A stretch of DNA of 64,000 nt, from contig CAMZMU010000062.1 of NCBI GenBank assembly GCA_947311845.1, positions 44,970,030 to 45,034,029 of the forward strand, written 5' to 3'. Every line of letters begins with the position of its first letter. The first letter of the stretch is position 1. Below, piece after piece: positions 11,043 through 23,429 of the stretch. The notes under the pieces were generated by a model that was given only the letters and a program-made list of their open reading frames with translations, had not been told where the DNA came from and searched no databases. Position numbers and translations under genes: made by a program. This DNA is from Poa pratensis. Lineage: Eukaryota; Streptophyta; Magnoliopsida; Poales; Poaceae.

Positions 11043-13560
11043 ATGATCGCATCTGCACAAGGTAACTCGCCTACTGCATCATCAAAAAGCAAATCACCAA
11101 CCACCGTTGCAAACAGCAACTCGCCGGCAAGATCCACCAGCATCAATTCAAAAAGCGATCACTCGCCAAAATCTCCAAGGAGGCTCACGCCGCACTCGAT
11201 GGAAGCTCAGCAAGCCTTCGCCGGACTCGAATCAGGTTTGGATATTACGGTTGGAAAATTTAACTTCTTTGTCGATAAAGATGGTGTGCAGGACCTGTTA
11301 GATCCACTCGACGTGGAGACAATCGACAACACTTCGACTGCAACACTATCCATCTTGGGCGCAACATCGTCACAGATCGTCCCGATCCAATCGCCAAGCG
11401 ACTCTGCCACGTCCATGACCTCGCAAGAGTTCCGTAACGAGGTGGCAAAAAGATTTGGAAGAAGCGAGATCGAATCTGCGTACCGCCCAAACAACTCAAT
11501 CGAGTCGCTCGACGACATCGTCGACTGCAATGACGTCGCGGGGAACGAAGAGAACATAGACGACAACATATATCTCGCCGATCTAAACGGCCCAGAAATC
11601 CGTGCTAGCCACGAGATATTCACCTGCGACGCAGACAGCCTGGACAAAGCACTCGAAGACATACTCGATTGTGGCGGAAACCCCAACAAGCAAAGCAACT
11701 CCAACATGAGCCTGGACGACGACGCCGAATCCATAAAACGCATCAGCAGCACATGGATGGAGGATCGGGTGGTACCGTACCAGGTGTATACCGCGAGTAC
11801 AGCAGAAACATCAGCAGCCGCAACATGCCGTCGACCTACAGAATACCCTTGCACAGTCACCATGCCAGATGGAACAACCACGCTGACCATCACCGCAGAG
11901 ATGGCGGAGAAAGTGAGCAAAGTAATCGAGAGCTGCACGATGCTACCAGCAAACGCAACTCCAGAAGAGGTATTAACCTTACAATACTTCCAGTGGCAAG
12001 AATCGATACGGTTAAAGAATTACCGAGCAGTACTCGAAGAACGCAAAAAGCAAGCCAGCATATCGAGTGCTCGGCGAAGAGCATTGTCTAAGTTCAACAG
12101 GCAGAAACGACCCCGCGAGTAGGTCACGATTCATAAACCTCGGAGACGCAGATCGTGCAGCGGTCACTCGGAACCTAAACCCAGCCTTTATGGCAGTCGA
12201 CGCGGAAGGAGTTCCCATACCTACTGAGCCAGCCGGGGCGCTGATGACGCTAGGCACCTACCTCAGAACAATCGAACCTCCTGCAGGAGACCCAAAGAGG
12301 GATCAGCACCTCCAACTGTACAAACAACTGCAATAGCAGCACAAGCCATACAGCATCCACAAGCAACTCCAAGGAGAGATACAGATCGGGACCGTCGCAG
12401 TCGAAGCCCTCGGGGAAGGAGCAGTCGAAAAAGCTCACGTCGTCATCGTTCCAGTAGGAGCCACTCGAGGAGGTCATACAGCAACAGCTCAGACTCGGAA
12501 GCAGAAATCGGGCCATGTGGAGCGCTATGCTTCACTCGACGGATCCGGGAGGCTCGTATGCCCAAGAAATTTTCGCTAGCTACCACGCCTAAGTTCAACT
12601 GCAAACAAGAGCCATCAGGCTGGCTAGAAGATTACAGGCTGGCAGTCGGATGTCAGCGCGGCACCACAACTACAGCTATGCAGTACATACAACTTATGAT
12701 GGAAGGAACGGCTCGCGATTGGCTCAAATCGCTACCCGAATCATACTACGATTCGTGGGAACACTTCAAGGGTGATTTCATCAAATACTTCGAGCCTCTA
12801 TGTGAGCGCCCCAAAACCTTCGAGGAGCTCCGGACCTGCAAGCAAAAGTCAGATGAATCTCTGAGATCGTACATACGGCGGTGGACCACCATCCGTAACT
12901 CAGTAGGCAACGTATCAGAAGATAGGGCAATCGACGCCTTCAAAAACGGACTCTGGAGGGAAGACTTCAAAGAAACACTTGGTCGAGAAGACCCAAAACA
13001 ATGGCCGCACTCATGGTACTCGCAACAAAGTGGGCAGACGGAGAAGACTCCGTACGAGGCACTCGACCTGTAGCATCACATGAAAATCACGAGGGGGCAG
13101 TCGAGACCGCAGAGATAGCTACAGAGATGATCGAAGGCGCAAACGCAAGAATCGTTATCACGACGATGACCATCCAAACTTCATTGCAGCAGGCTTTGTC
13201 CAGTCAAGGGACAGTCGCGACCAAACTGACAGACGACCCGACGATCATCGTGATAATCGAGATCATCATACAGACGATCGCCGAGGTAATCGAGACCACC
13301 GTACAGACGATCGACGTGACAGTCGAGACACAGACGCGACGACCGGATAGCTACAGAAGGCCAGAGTGGCGCAGGCGAGCAGACAAAGATCCTGAGCGCT
13401 CAATCGAGGAGAGGATGGACGATTATTGCAGGTTCCATCTTTACAAAGGGGATGATGGTAAGCTTCGCTCTAACCACTCGCTGAGAAATTGCAGGGAATT
13501 GATCAACTTGCGATTGAACATATACTGCGACTGCAAAGAGATGGGCGTGCACCTCCTCAA
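11043..13560 (+). pseudogene. Gypsy gag region (interrupted frames)
   Basis: An N-terminal part is open from an ATG at 11043 to a stop at 12122, and related sequence continues in another frame to about 12336 (FINLGDADRAAVTRNLNPAF). The conserved retrotransposon gag domain lies at 12558-13073 (GWLEDYRLAVGCQRG, RDWLKSLP, SWEHFKGDFIKYF). A basic, arginine-rich tail then extends to 13560 in a further frame. Gag coats the RNA genome in the virus-like particle. Several frameshifts prevent one continuous product, although the LTRs are nearly identical. Either it was mobilised in trans or some single-base gaps are assembly errors. Confidence 0.85.
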
Positions 13561-13817
13561 CTAGTGCAGATTCCATCGACTACATCACAAGCACAACCTG
13601 TTCAGGCATATCCAGCACCGCAACAAGTACAACAAGCACAGGTATATTCCATACCACCACAAACACAGCCTACTCAGGTGTATACTGCACCAGCACCAGC
13701 GCAACCGACACCAGTATACATGGTGCCAGCACAACCCGTTACGGGAACACAAATGGCAGCAGCCGTGCACCAGATGCAGCAGGAGATGAACAAAAATATC
13801 CCGTAACTCGCGGGCAG

Positions 13818-14614
13818 ATGAACATGATCCAGCGAGGACGTCCCTCCAATAGAGAGCAAAAATTACACACTCGACACGTCAATATGGCGGTCATGGCACC
13901 CCCAGCCATCACAATTTTTTTGAAAGGATCAGAAACTCCGATTATCTTCAATCGAGAGGACCACCCACCCGCAGTATATCGACCAGGGCATGCAGCCTTG
14001 GTACTCGACGCCCAAATTGGAGGCTACGCCATGACCAAGGTCTTCATGGACGGAGGTAGCGGTCTCAACATAATCTTTGCAGATACGCGCGTAGAATGAA
14101 CAAATCAGTCGAAAATCTGCCAAAGTCCGCAAGTACCTTCCACGGCATCGTCCCAGGCAAAGCAGTGCTCCCAGAAGGCACCATACAACTCGATGTTACG
14201 TTTGGAGACCCTACTCACTTCAGAACCGAGTCGATTGAGTTTGAAGTGGTCGATTGGAAATCACAATACCATGCAATACTTGGGCGCCCCACTTTCGCTC
14301 GATTCATGGCCGTCCCACACTACGCCTACCTCAAGCTCAAAATGCCAGGGCCAAAAGGAGTCATCACGATCAACGGGAACTTTCAAAGGTCAGATTCATG
14401 TGACCGTGACTTCAGCAAAATCTCAGAGATGTACGGGATGGAGCAATCACTCGCCGAGCTTGAGGTCTCCAATGACCGTACACCTCTACCAGAAAGCAAG
14501 AAAATGGCAATCGACAGAGGGCTCAAGGTCATCAACGACGCGATGAAGCACAAGGGGCAGGCGAGTGAAGGTTCAGAGACGGTCAACATGTCGTCAAGTC
14601 ACACTAGTATATAG
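13818..14614 (+). pseudogene. Gypsy aspartic-protease-like region
   Basis: 13818-14099 contains FMDGGSGLNIIFADT, which matches the DGGSSLN form of the retropepsin active site in many plant Gypsy proteins. The next piece, 14096-14614, continues the fold (EFEVVDWKSQYHAILGRPTFARFM) in a shifted frame. The protein then stops where a reverse transcriptase would normally begin. This suggests the element lost everything from RT onward. Confidence 0.8.
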
Positions 14615-14834
14615 AAGGACGCATCTGCGTCAGTTCTATGCATAGATATGTAATAGGCGCATAATATCGGAAGAACCAGCAGGTTTCAGACGCACTCTTT
14701 TCCCTTACCAGGGTACCTAAGGGGACTGGAAGGTTTTTAATGAGGCGGCTTGCTGGTCGAAAACACATTTCGAATAAAGATACATTTTCCTCCATATTCC
14801 TCATATATGCCTTTTATTGTTTACCCTATTCAAA

Positions 14835-15021
14835 CACTCGGGGGCTCGAGCATAAAACCCAACCCACTCGATATACTCGGGGGCTGGGTCAAGCAAAAAT
14901 ACTACAAAACCCCACTCGATATACTCGGGGCTGGGTCAAGCAAAAATACTAAAAAACCCACTCGATATACTCGAGGGCTGGCAAAACTACTCAAAAATCC
15001 CACTCGATAGACTCGGGGGCT
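14835..15021 (+). repeat. Tandem repeat with ACTCGGGGGCT motif
   Basis: About four units of 42-48 bp, each holding ACTCGATATACTCGGGGGCTGG or a close variant and then an A-rich part. The core ACTCGGGGGCT is the same as the purine tract just before the 3' LTR. Confidence 0.85.
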
Positions 15022-15204
15022 GTCATAAATATACGCATATAAATATTTCGCCACAAATACAAGAACATATTTACATTCGAGAATGCCCGGATTTCAAAAA
15101 GTTTACAAGTTAAGAATCTGGCTCATCCTTTGTATCCAGTACAGAACCAAAAAGCTGCTCCTTGCAGCAATCGATGAGTTCCTCAGCAGCAGAGCGTGTC
15201 TCGA

Positions 15205-18200
15205 TCAAATGTGATTGAGATACAAGTGTACCAGTCGCAGGAGGTCGAATCGAAAATTTGGCTTACGGTCTCGGATGTAAGCCATAGTGGCGTTGGATCC
15301 AAGAATAGCAAGCTGCATCAAAGACTCTTTGACTGAGTCCGTCACTCGAAAGATATCGATCAAGGGAAACAAGCCTTGAGGTTGAGGCCCTGACGGGAAA
15401 AGCGCATAATTTAGGCGAGTGAAGATACGTCTGCACATCTCGAGCACTTGGGCGTTTCGCCATACTCGATCCTTCAAAGTAGCAAGTGTGCGAGCGTGCA
15501 CCTTGTCCAAATAAAAATGCTGCCTGCCAGTAGTTGGTACATCAACAGCACTATCAAGGAGTCGGTTGACCCTCCTATTTTCTTGCTGGGCATCGGGAAC
15601 AAAACCTGCAAAAGGCCAAAAAACTATTGGTCCAAAGCATAATGCAAGCAAAGGAAAACTTTTTAAGCAAAAATGGTGTCATAAACTCACATTGGAGTTG
15701 CCTGTTTATGTGGTCCATCTCGCCAAGAACATAATCCTCGCGTTGGGTAGCAAAACTTGGCTTGGAACGCAGTAGCTCCAACTCAGATCGAGTGTTTTTG
15801 AGTTCTTGCTCTAGTTCACTCACTCGATTCTTTGCAAGAGCAAGTGCCCTCGTATCATCCCTTGCTCGACTAGATGTTCGAATATGAGAAGGAGAAGGTC
15901 CACCAACTCGCACTCTTGTGGCTGGTTCATAAAACGCAACATTCAGAAGCCCGGACACACGAAGTTGCAAAATTCAGATGATTCAGCAAATTTCATTCAA
16001 ACAATAGCACCCAAAAGCATATACTAGCATAAACATAAGTAGCAAAAGCATACATGCCAGGTTCGAGTAATCAAATTACAGAATAAAAAGTTCCTAGGCC
16101 TGTGAGATGGATTCTGCCCTAGTTTTACGCGACTGAGCCCTAACAGCTTCAGCCCGGCGCTCCATAGTCTGGACGCAGATTTCGCTCAGACGAGTAGCTG
16201 GCTCGGTTACACCCCTGAATGATAGCGGCCTTCCATCAGGCTTTTTCGGGTAGTCCGATAAAGCACTGTCGAAATCGGCCTCTACACCATTGCCTAACAA
16301 AAGCCTGAGGGTGTACTCCGAGCCGCGTACCGTGAGTTCGCGGGCAAAATCCGCCACAATCGACGATCTTTCGCCAAAAGCTGCAGCCAGTCCTTCTGCA
16401 GTCGAGGGAGCGGCGGCTGTAGGACACATCCCCGCGTGCAAATTGCTAAGGGTGCTGGTCATGGTAGCCAGTTCGCCTTTGGTCTTGGACAACACAGACT
16501 CGAGTTCCGTTATTGCATCATCGAGTGACAGTGAGTCACTCGATGGCTTAGTGGAAGCCGAGGTGCCTTCGGAACCTTCAAAATTCAGAAAGCATAAGTT
16601 ATGAGCAAAAGCTGCTAAAATAACCAAAGAGCTACTCGCAAAAATAGTACATTCACCTTTGGCAGAACGGGCCAAGCCCAGCAGACGTGCAGCAAGCTCC
16701 TTATCCGGCGAGTGGTTGCGTCCTGAGCATCAGCAAGTGCTTTCTTCGATTCAGACTGCTGGGTGGAGAGCTTGGTTTGCAAGTCCTGCACTTGTTTCTT
16801 CAGGCCTTCCACTTGCTCCTCAGCTGACTTCTTGTTTTCTGCGGAGTTCAAAAACATTCTCGATTAGTATCATAACTTCAAAAGAAGGGAAAAGTTTTTA
16901 GCAAAAAACACTTACGCGCAAGCTCAGTCGAAGTTGACTGCAGGGAGTCCCTCTCTTGCTCCACCCGAACAAAGGACTGGACCCAAGGGGCCAGGGCGGC
17001 ATACATAGGCTGAAACAGAATACGCATGTTATCGTCGAGTGCAGAAGAAACAAAATTTTCAAGTATAAGTAATAACAGAAGCACTCACGTGATCAGTCCA
17101 AGAGGCAGGCTTGGAGGAGGAAGCCACGACATCCGCGGTTGGGGCAGCCTTCTCCTTGTTCAAATTGGCAACCATCAGCTCAGTTGCGTCCTTGGCCGCT
17201 TCAAGAACGGTGCCTTGTGCTGCCTCTGGAAGGGTGGATGGCTGCGCCACAATCGATGTGTCCGCGACTGGAGGGGGAGATGGCGATTTGCCACTAGTAT
17301 CAAAAAGCAAAAGCACATGCAATCAAAAAACAAAACCATAAAGGCGCGGCTGCAAATATAAGAATATAACATTAAGCAAACCTTGGCTCATCTTCTTCAT
17401 CGGACTCAGGTTCGTCACCAAGAGAGAAAACACCCAGTCGAGAGGTGTTACTCGAAGTGGCAGGAGGACGAGAGGCCAGAGGGGAGACAGTCAGGGGGTG
17501 GCTTTTGGCAGGAGAAGGGATACCCGAATTTCCGGTGTCCCCTTGCTCATCCTCTGTACTCGAAGACTCCGGAAGAACCAAACGCTGGCGTTTAGGCTTG
17601 CGAGGACCTTGCTCAGCATCTGATTCATCCGAAGCATCCGCTACAACCTGTTCCACCTCTTCCCTGTTTCTTCTTCGGGATTCTCCTGAGGAGTCGAGTG
17701 GCAGAAGCAGGGTCAGCAATGGGCAGCTTGGTTTCCTCCTGTACTGCCGTCTCCACAGTAGGCCCGGCTTCGGGTAGAGGAGGAGAGAGGTGGTAGTCGA
17801 GTGACCCTATACAGCAAGTACAATTCATAATCATAAGAACGGAAGCAAAAAGGATGCAAAGGCAGATGGTGAGGCATAAAAACGGCAAAAAGAATCACTC
17901 ACTGCGGGTAAGGCCTTCTCTGGCCCGTAGGGGACGTGGGAAGTTGAAGTCGATTTTTGTGGAAGCTTTGATGCTCGTGATTTTCTTCACCTGAGCACTG
18001 AGCTCCTTTGGCGTCAACTCGGAGGCGCTCATCCTGGTGCTGTCGAGTGGACCCTCATACTGCCACATCGGGTGGGCACGAAGGCGCATGGGCCACACTC
18101 GCATCTTCAAAAAGTGCTGATCAACTGAATACCAGAAACAGTCTTCAGCAACTTTCCAATCTCATTCAGCAAAGGGGTGGCTTCTTTGGCTTCAGCAGGA

Positions 18201-18867
18201 GAGATGGGTGGTCCCAGGCCACCGTCTTCTTCGGAGGATTCTCAATCGAAAAAGCTGGGAGCACCACTTGGTCGACTGGCACATAGAACCATTTGGTCCG
18301 CCAACCTTGGGCAGAGTCGACTGTCTTCAAGCTAAAGTAATGCGAATCGCTTCGCACTTGTACTTGAAATCCACCCACCGGGCAAGGGCGTTTACCCCGG
18401 CAATTGTGGCGCACCTTGAAGATATGCTTCCACAATGCCCAGCTGGGGGACACTCCCAAGAAACACTCGCAAAGCACCATGAAACAGGCGATATGCATAA
18501 TGCTGTTGGGAGTAAGATCATGAATCTGTAGGCCATAGGCGTACAGAAGCCCTCGCACAAAATCATGCAAAGGGAGAGAGAAGCCGCGGGGAAGGAATTC
18601 AGCGAAGCAGACGCGTTCGCCGTTGCGAGGGTCAGGGCGTACCTCCAGACCTGGAGCACGCGCGGCCAGCTGGTCAGCTGGTGGCAGCCAACCCTTCTGA
18701 CGATATTCAGAAAGGGTATCCTCGGTTACACTGGATCTGGTCCAGTCACCGGGGATCTTCAAAAGCGCATCGGCAGGCTCACTCGCCGCGGCCGCATCCT
18801 TCCCCTTGTCCGATGGATCGGTGGCGGAGGCAGTTGCAGCGGCACGCTTGATCTTCTTTGGCGCCAT
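15205..18867 (-). pseudogene. Antisense multi-exon ORF of the Gypsy element (Transposase_28-like)
   Basis: Runs opposite to gag. The first exon starts at 18867 (MAPKKIKRAAATASATD) and holds the conserved plant block GFSLPLHDFVRGLLYAYGLQ, then LTPNSIMHIACF and CECFLGVSPSWALWKHIF, as in the family named putative gypsy type transposon (Transposase_28). Exon-like blocks follow with plausible sites: about 18110-17905 (donor GTGAGT), 17808-17390 (acidic and S/P-rich), 17322-17097, 17008-16917, 16843-16650, 16582-16094, 15950-15706 and 15600-15208. Several are coiled-coil-like (ELEQELKNTRSELELL; EEQVEGLKKQVQDLQTKL). A frameshift near 18185 breaks the first block. Known family role: none proven. It may be an extra ORF retained by the element; whether it is transcribed is unknown. 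Confidence 0.72.
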
Positions 18868-19329
18868 TGCGCAAGGAGCAAGCGGCAAGGAGCTTGGGAG
18901 GCAGAGCAATGGTGTGCGGTGCGCGAGGAAGAAGAGGAACAGAGGAAGTGAATGGCAAGTAAATCAGAATCTTGCGCAAATATTGCTACTTACCGCACAA
19001 CGCAAAACCCATCGTAATCGTCCGTCCAAATGCACATAGCATCTGGCCGTACACGTGGCGGGCGCAGAGAGCAACCGTCGCATCCCACGTCGCCCACTAC
19101 GCACAAAACCCTAGGAGGTTATGATGGCGCGGCGAAAAATTCGCCACGTCCGGTCAAATCAAAGCTGAAACGGCGTCTTCTGCGGTCAAAACTCTGAGCA
19201 TTGGGCCCACACAGACACGTCTTGTCAAATTGGCGGGCGCACGCCAAAGACGTCATGAATGACGTCAGGGGCAGTGATAACGTCCACATTCGAGTGGTGG
19301 GTTCGAGACTACAATCGACGCAAGGATTC

Positions 19330-19620
19330 GACTAGCAAAGGTACTCCCATGGGAGCATATCAAAAATTTGTTGCGATTGATCAAAAAGGAGCAAAATTAT
19401 TGAGATTATCCTCTACTTCAAACGAAATAAAGCATAATCTCGGGGGCTACTCCCATGGGAGCGCTGACGCGCTCCCATAGATTTCAAAGACAAAATATTT
19501 CGATTGACAAAAAGCAGAGTAAAAGGATGATTTGAGATTGTCCTCTATTGCAAGACAATAAACCACAATCTCGGGGGCTACTCCCATGGGAGCGCTGTCG
19601 CGCTCCCATAGATTTCCAAA
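19330..19620. repeat. Direct repeats with palindrome CTCCCATGGGAG
   Basis: Three copies of the perfect 12-bp palindrome CTCCCATGGGAG lie near 19346, 19449 and 19582. The last two are followed by CGCTGACGCGCTCCCATAG or CGCTGTCGCGCTCCCATAG, within a unit of about 130 bp that also holds AATCTCGGGGGCTA. Non-coding 3' region of the Gypsy element. Confidence 0.75.
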
Positions 19621-19933
19621 CAAGGTAAGAAAAATTCACTCGAATACAGGCTCGATTGAAAGCATTAAGTACTCACAAAGCAAAGAATCAAACTTCATAA
19701 ATTCCCGAACTATGCCAATCGCAGATGTTTCGGATGCTGCATACGCAAATGTAAAGGTAAGACCCGCCGAGCAATCGAGATGGGCCGAGGGACGCTCCAA
19801 CAGTGTTTTCCCTTGAAATTTTCCGTGTCAACAGACATGATGAAAATCCTGACGGACGCGTTAGGTATCAAAAGTTAAACTGCAGAACGAATCAGTAAGA
19901 CCTACAACGGCCTGAGTCGAGTCTGTCCAGTAT

Positions 19934-20335
19934 GTTCCAGCTTCGAGTCCGGGGACTCGAACCTGATTGAAGGCTAGTATGGTTTCGCCCAAATGTGCGG
20001 TTAACTGAGCTCGATTTTCGAGTGAATCAGGCCTACTATGTCAATATCCCTAGGCAAAAGTTTCAAAAGTGTTCCAGCTTCGGTCCGGGGACTCGAACCT
20101 GATTGAAGGCTAGTGTGGTTTCGCCCAATGTGCGGTTAACTGAGCTCGATTTTCGAGTGAATCAGGCCTACTATGTCAATATCCCTAGGCAAAATCTTTC
20201 GACTGCATTCCAGGCTCGAGCCCGGGGACTCGAGTCTGACTGAAGGCTAGTATGGTTTCGCCCAAATGTGCGGTTAACTGAGCTCGATATTCGAGTGAAT
20301 CAGGCCTACTATGTCAGTATCCCTCGGTTAGCATA
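19934..20335 (+). repeat. Threefold tandem repeat, about 135-bp unit
   Basis: Units start near 19934, 20071 and 20206 and share GGGGACTCGA, GATTGAAGGCTAGT, GGTTTCGCCCAAATGTGCGG and TGAATCAGGCCTACTATGTC. They lie between the antisense ORF promoter side and the 3' LTR. Confidence 0.88.
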
Positions 20336-20468
20336 CACATACAATTGAAACAAATTAGAGCTTGAAGAATTACATCGGGTCAGAAGAACAAGCTAAGAAA
20401 ACTATGACGTGCACGATGAAGGGAGCACATGCTCGACTCTTCGAGGCAAGCAAGTACTCGGGGGCTAA

Positions 20469-20941
20469 TGACGAGGTTATACTCTGCGGGTACCCCAGCA
20501 TAAGGGTACCTGGTGCACGTGATGATCAAAGAAGCCCAAGGATTAATCGAAGCCCATGAAGAAAGGCCCAAGACGAAGAGTGTTTTCCAAGCTAGATCAA
20601 ATAATAGTCGGTTAAGACTTTCCATACATGTAACCTTGGTCGGTTGTGTTTCCCGAGACCTAGCCTCCTATATAAAGGCTGGGAGGGTGATCGATCAAGG
20701 ACAAGCAATCCATAGCCACCAGAATCTCGACGAGATCAGCGCTCGTCGAACCTTTGTAACCCTCATATTCATACCATAAACACAGACAAGCAGGAAGTAG
20801 GGGTTTTACCTCACTCGAGGGCCCTGAACCTGGGTAAATCCAGCTTGTCAGCCGTCGATTCCACCGATACTACGCGTTCTCTACCACACAATCAACCCTA
20901 GGTATAGCAACCATGGGACTTGCCGAGGGCACACCTCGACA
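20469..20941 (+). repeat. Gypsy 3' LTR
   Basis: Second copy of the 10498-10969 LTR. Differences by eye: one substitution (CTGCGCG versus CTGCGGG) and three single-base indels. Preceded by ACTCGGGGGCTAA, a plausible polypurine tract, and followed by the target copy AACAT. Confidence 0.95.
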
Positions 20942-23375
20942 AACATATTTAGCAAAAACATAACCATTTCTAGATTTCATAAGCACATATGATGGGTTAT
21001 ATTTTCCGGCAAAGTCATTGTGAGTGGCATTGCCCCTTGTGGCTTTACCACCCACAATGGGTTCAACATTCTTCTTGCCCAACTCCCCCTCCTTCACAAA
21101 AATAATATCTTTTGAAGGGGAGGTAGGCATCTTCTTCTTGTTTGCCTTCTTGGACTTGGGAGCAAACCCAAGCCCTTCCTTGCTAACCACTCCCTTTTGA
21201 TTGGTCAAAAGATCATTGAGGTTCTTTTCCCCTTGGATACAAGTGGCTAGGCCCTTTTCAAGTTGGGCCTTCAACCTAGTGTTCTCCTCCATGAGAGATG
21301 CTTTAAGACATAAAGGGTTAGTAGCACAAGCATTGGCATCTTTATCATTATGAGGAGTGGTGAAGCTAGCATATATAAATTGAGCTTGTAATTTAGCATA
21401 TGACCCCTTGAGCTTGGTGAGCTCACTTGAGGTCACCTTGTGGGTTTCCCTAAGTTGCTCAAATTCTCAAGGAGTTTGTTATGACTCTCTACAAGCTCAT
21501 CATTTTTAATTTTTAGATCACTAGCAACTTGAATAGAGGTTTCACGGGTTTCTTTTGCCTTGGATAAATCCTTGGCTTGGGTCTCCTCAAGTTGCTCCCG
21601 GAACACTTGTTCCTCAACAAGTTGATCTTCTAGCTCACCAATCTTATCGGCATGATCACGTGCATGCCCCTCAAGCTCATAAATCCTATTCTCCTTCTCC
21701 TCAAGGAGGTGTTTGGCTTCTCCATATTGGTACATGAGAGCCTCAACCATTTTTTTGGTTGGACCTTGGAGCTTGTTTATAAAGAGGGTAATTGTATCCT
21801 CTTTCTCCTCATTTTTCCCTACATCCTCAACACAATCCAAGAGAGATGGTTTAGAGGAGATAGTAATTTTAGGTGGGGAATTCACCTTGGTTTCCTTGGC
21901 CATGAGGCACATGGGCTTGGAGATCTTGTTGTCATTTGGAGCGGAGAAAAGGGGTGCCAATGAAGGAGGAAGGTTGCCCATTGCAAGAGCCGCCATCCCA
22001 CTTCCTCACTTGTATCATCATCCTCCTCCTCGCCACCGGACTCATACTCTTCTTCATGTGTTGCGATGACAAGAGCCTTTTGAGGAGCTCTCTTGATGAA
22101 GACCTTGGGCTTGGTGAAGTACTTGTTCTTCTTTAAGATGAGTTGGCCTCCATGATCTTCTCTTCTCTCATAGGGGCAATCCTTCACAAGGTGATTCTCC
22201 TTTCCACAATTAAAGCACATTCTTTTGATTGGTGGGGAGAAGTTGCTCTTGAGATTCTTTTTGTTCCAATACTTGGTGGCGGCAAGAGCAAGAACCTCAT
22301 TGAGTTCACCCACAAAATCTTCTTCATGAGGACCACTTGTGCTTTCTTCATATCTTGGATGTTCTCCCACATGAGCCTTCAAGGCAAGGTTCTTAGTGCC
22401 ACGAGCTTGGTTGATGAAAGACTTGGACGTGGCCTTCAAGGTATCATAGGTGATGAATTGTGCCAATAGGTCATTGGAAGACATTGTTGTGTAGTCGGCT
22501 CTAGCATGAAGATTCATCACCATATTTTCATTATATGGAACCATGGTCTTGAGGAACTTGGACTTGACCCATTCATCGTCCATATCCTTCTTTCCATTCT
22601 CCCTCATGGTCACAACAAGCTTCATGAGTCTTTGAAAGAGATCATTGGGAGATTCATCTTCTAGCATTATGAAATTGTCAACTTGATGTTGAAGGATAGC
22701 TATGTTGGATCGTTGAATGCCTTCATTGCCTTCATATATAGATTCAAGATAAACCCAAGCTTCATTGGTGGTTTTGAGATTCCGCACATGATCTTCATCA
22801 TTGGCGGACATGGCACTCTCGAGAATGTATTTGGCATTTGCATCAAGTTGATCATCAATCTCTTCTTGCTTTGTCAAGTTGTTGGGATCAACCGGATTGT
22901 AACTGTGTACAACCACCCTCCAAAGGTGCACTGAGCAACTGCGAAAATAAGACTCCATAGATTTCTTCCAAGAAAAATAGCGAGTATTATCAAGCTTAGG
23001 AGGAGGTCTACTTTGGTGGTTTACATTAGGTTGGGTAGGTGAAACTTGAGTGAGATATGAACTAGGTGGAGCAAAGTTAAGAGGGGGCTTCTCACTAGTT
23101 TTAGGTTGCTCTTTGTTATCCTTATCAACCAAGACCTCAACGATAGGGGCACCGGTTGATGAGGAGGCATTTTGATTATTAGTGACCCGAGTATACACCT
23201 CGTCCACCATTTTGCCTTTCATGAACCCAAAGAGTTTAATCATGGCATTCATGGTGACCGGGGCATCATCATCGGGTAGGGTTATCCCCGTATCACTTAG
23301 TTCTTTCTCAAGTTGTTCTTGATCGATTTTATCTTGTTGTTCTTTAGCAAGTTTTTCTTCCTCCTCGGTAGTCAT
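20942..23375 (-). pseudogene. Sirevirus gag
   Basis: A long frame starts at 23375 and stays open to 21882. It carries a UBN2-type gag domain (NEAWVYLESIYEGNEG) and a CCHC zinc knuckle (CFNCGKENHLVKDC) near residue 400. A frameshift near 21990 leads into a coiled-coil, glutamate-rich part (21996-21433), and another into 21436-20947. That part continues toward pol across the Gypsy insertion. Gag forms the particle that holds the element RNA. Confidence 0.9.
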
Positions 23376-23411
23376 CCTCCTCTTTAGGCTGTTAAGCCCT
23401 TAATAAAGAGA

Positions 23412-23429
23412 CCTTGCTCTGATACCAAT
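23412..23429 (-). other. Sirevirus primer-binding site
   Basis: On the minus strand ATTGGTATCAGAGCAAGG directly follows the LTR. TGGTATCAGAGC is the classic complement of the 3' end of initiator-methionine tRNA in plant Copia elements. Confidence 0.92.

Larger units (their letters stand above)
10498..20941 (+). mobile_element. Young non-autonomous Gypsy-type LTR retrotransposon
   Basis: Two LTRs (10498-10969 and 20469-20941) bound a 10.4-kb element. An exact AACAT duplication lies outside (10493-10497 and 20942-20946). The LTRs differ by one substitution and three single-base indels. A primer-binding site follows the left LTR and a purine-rich ACTCGGGGGCTAA precedes the right LTR. The inside holds a gag region, a protease-like region and, on the other strand, a spliced-looking ORF with a Transposase_28-like domain. 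I found no reverse transcriptase or integrase, so it depends on enzymes from another element. Layout with an antisense extra ORF resembles the Tat group of Gypsy elements; that placement is inference. Confidence 0.93.
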
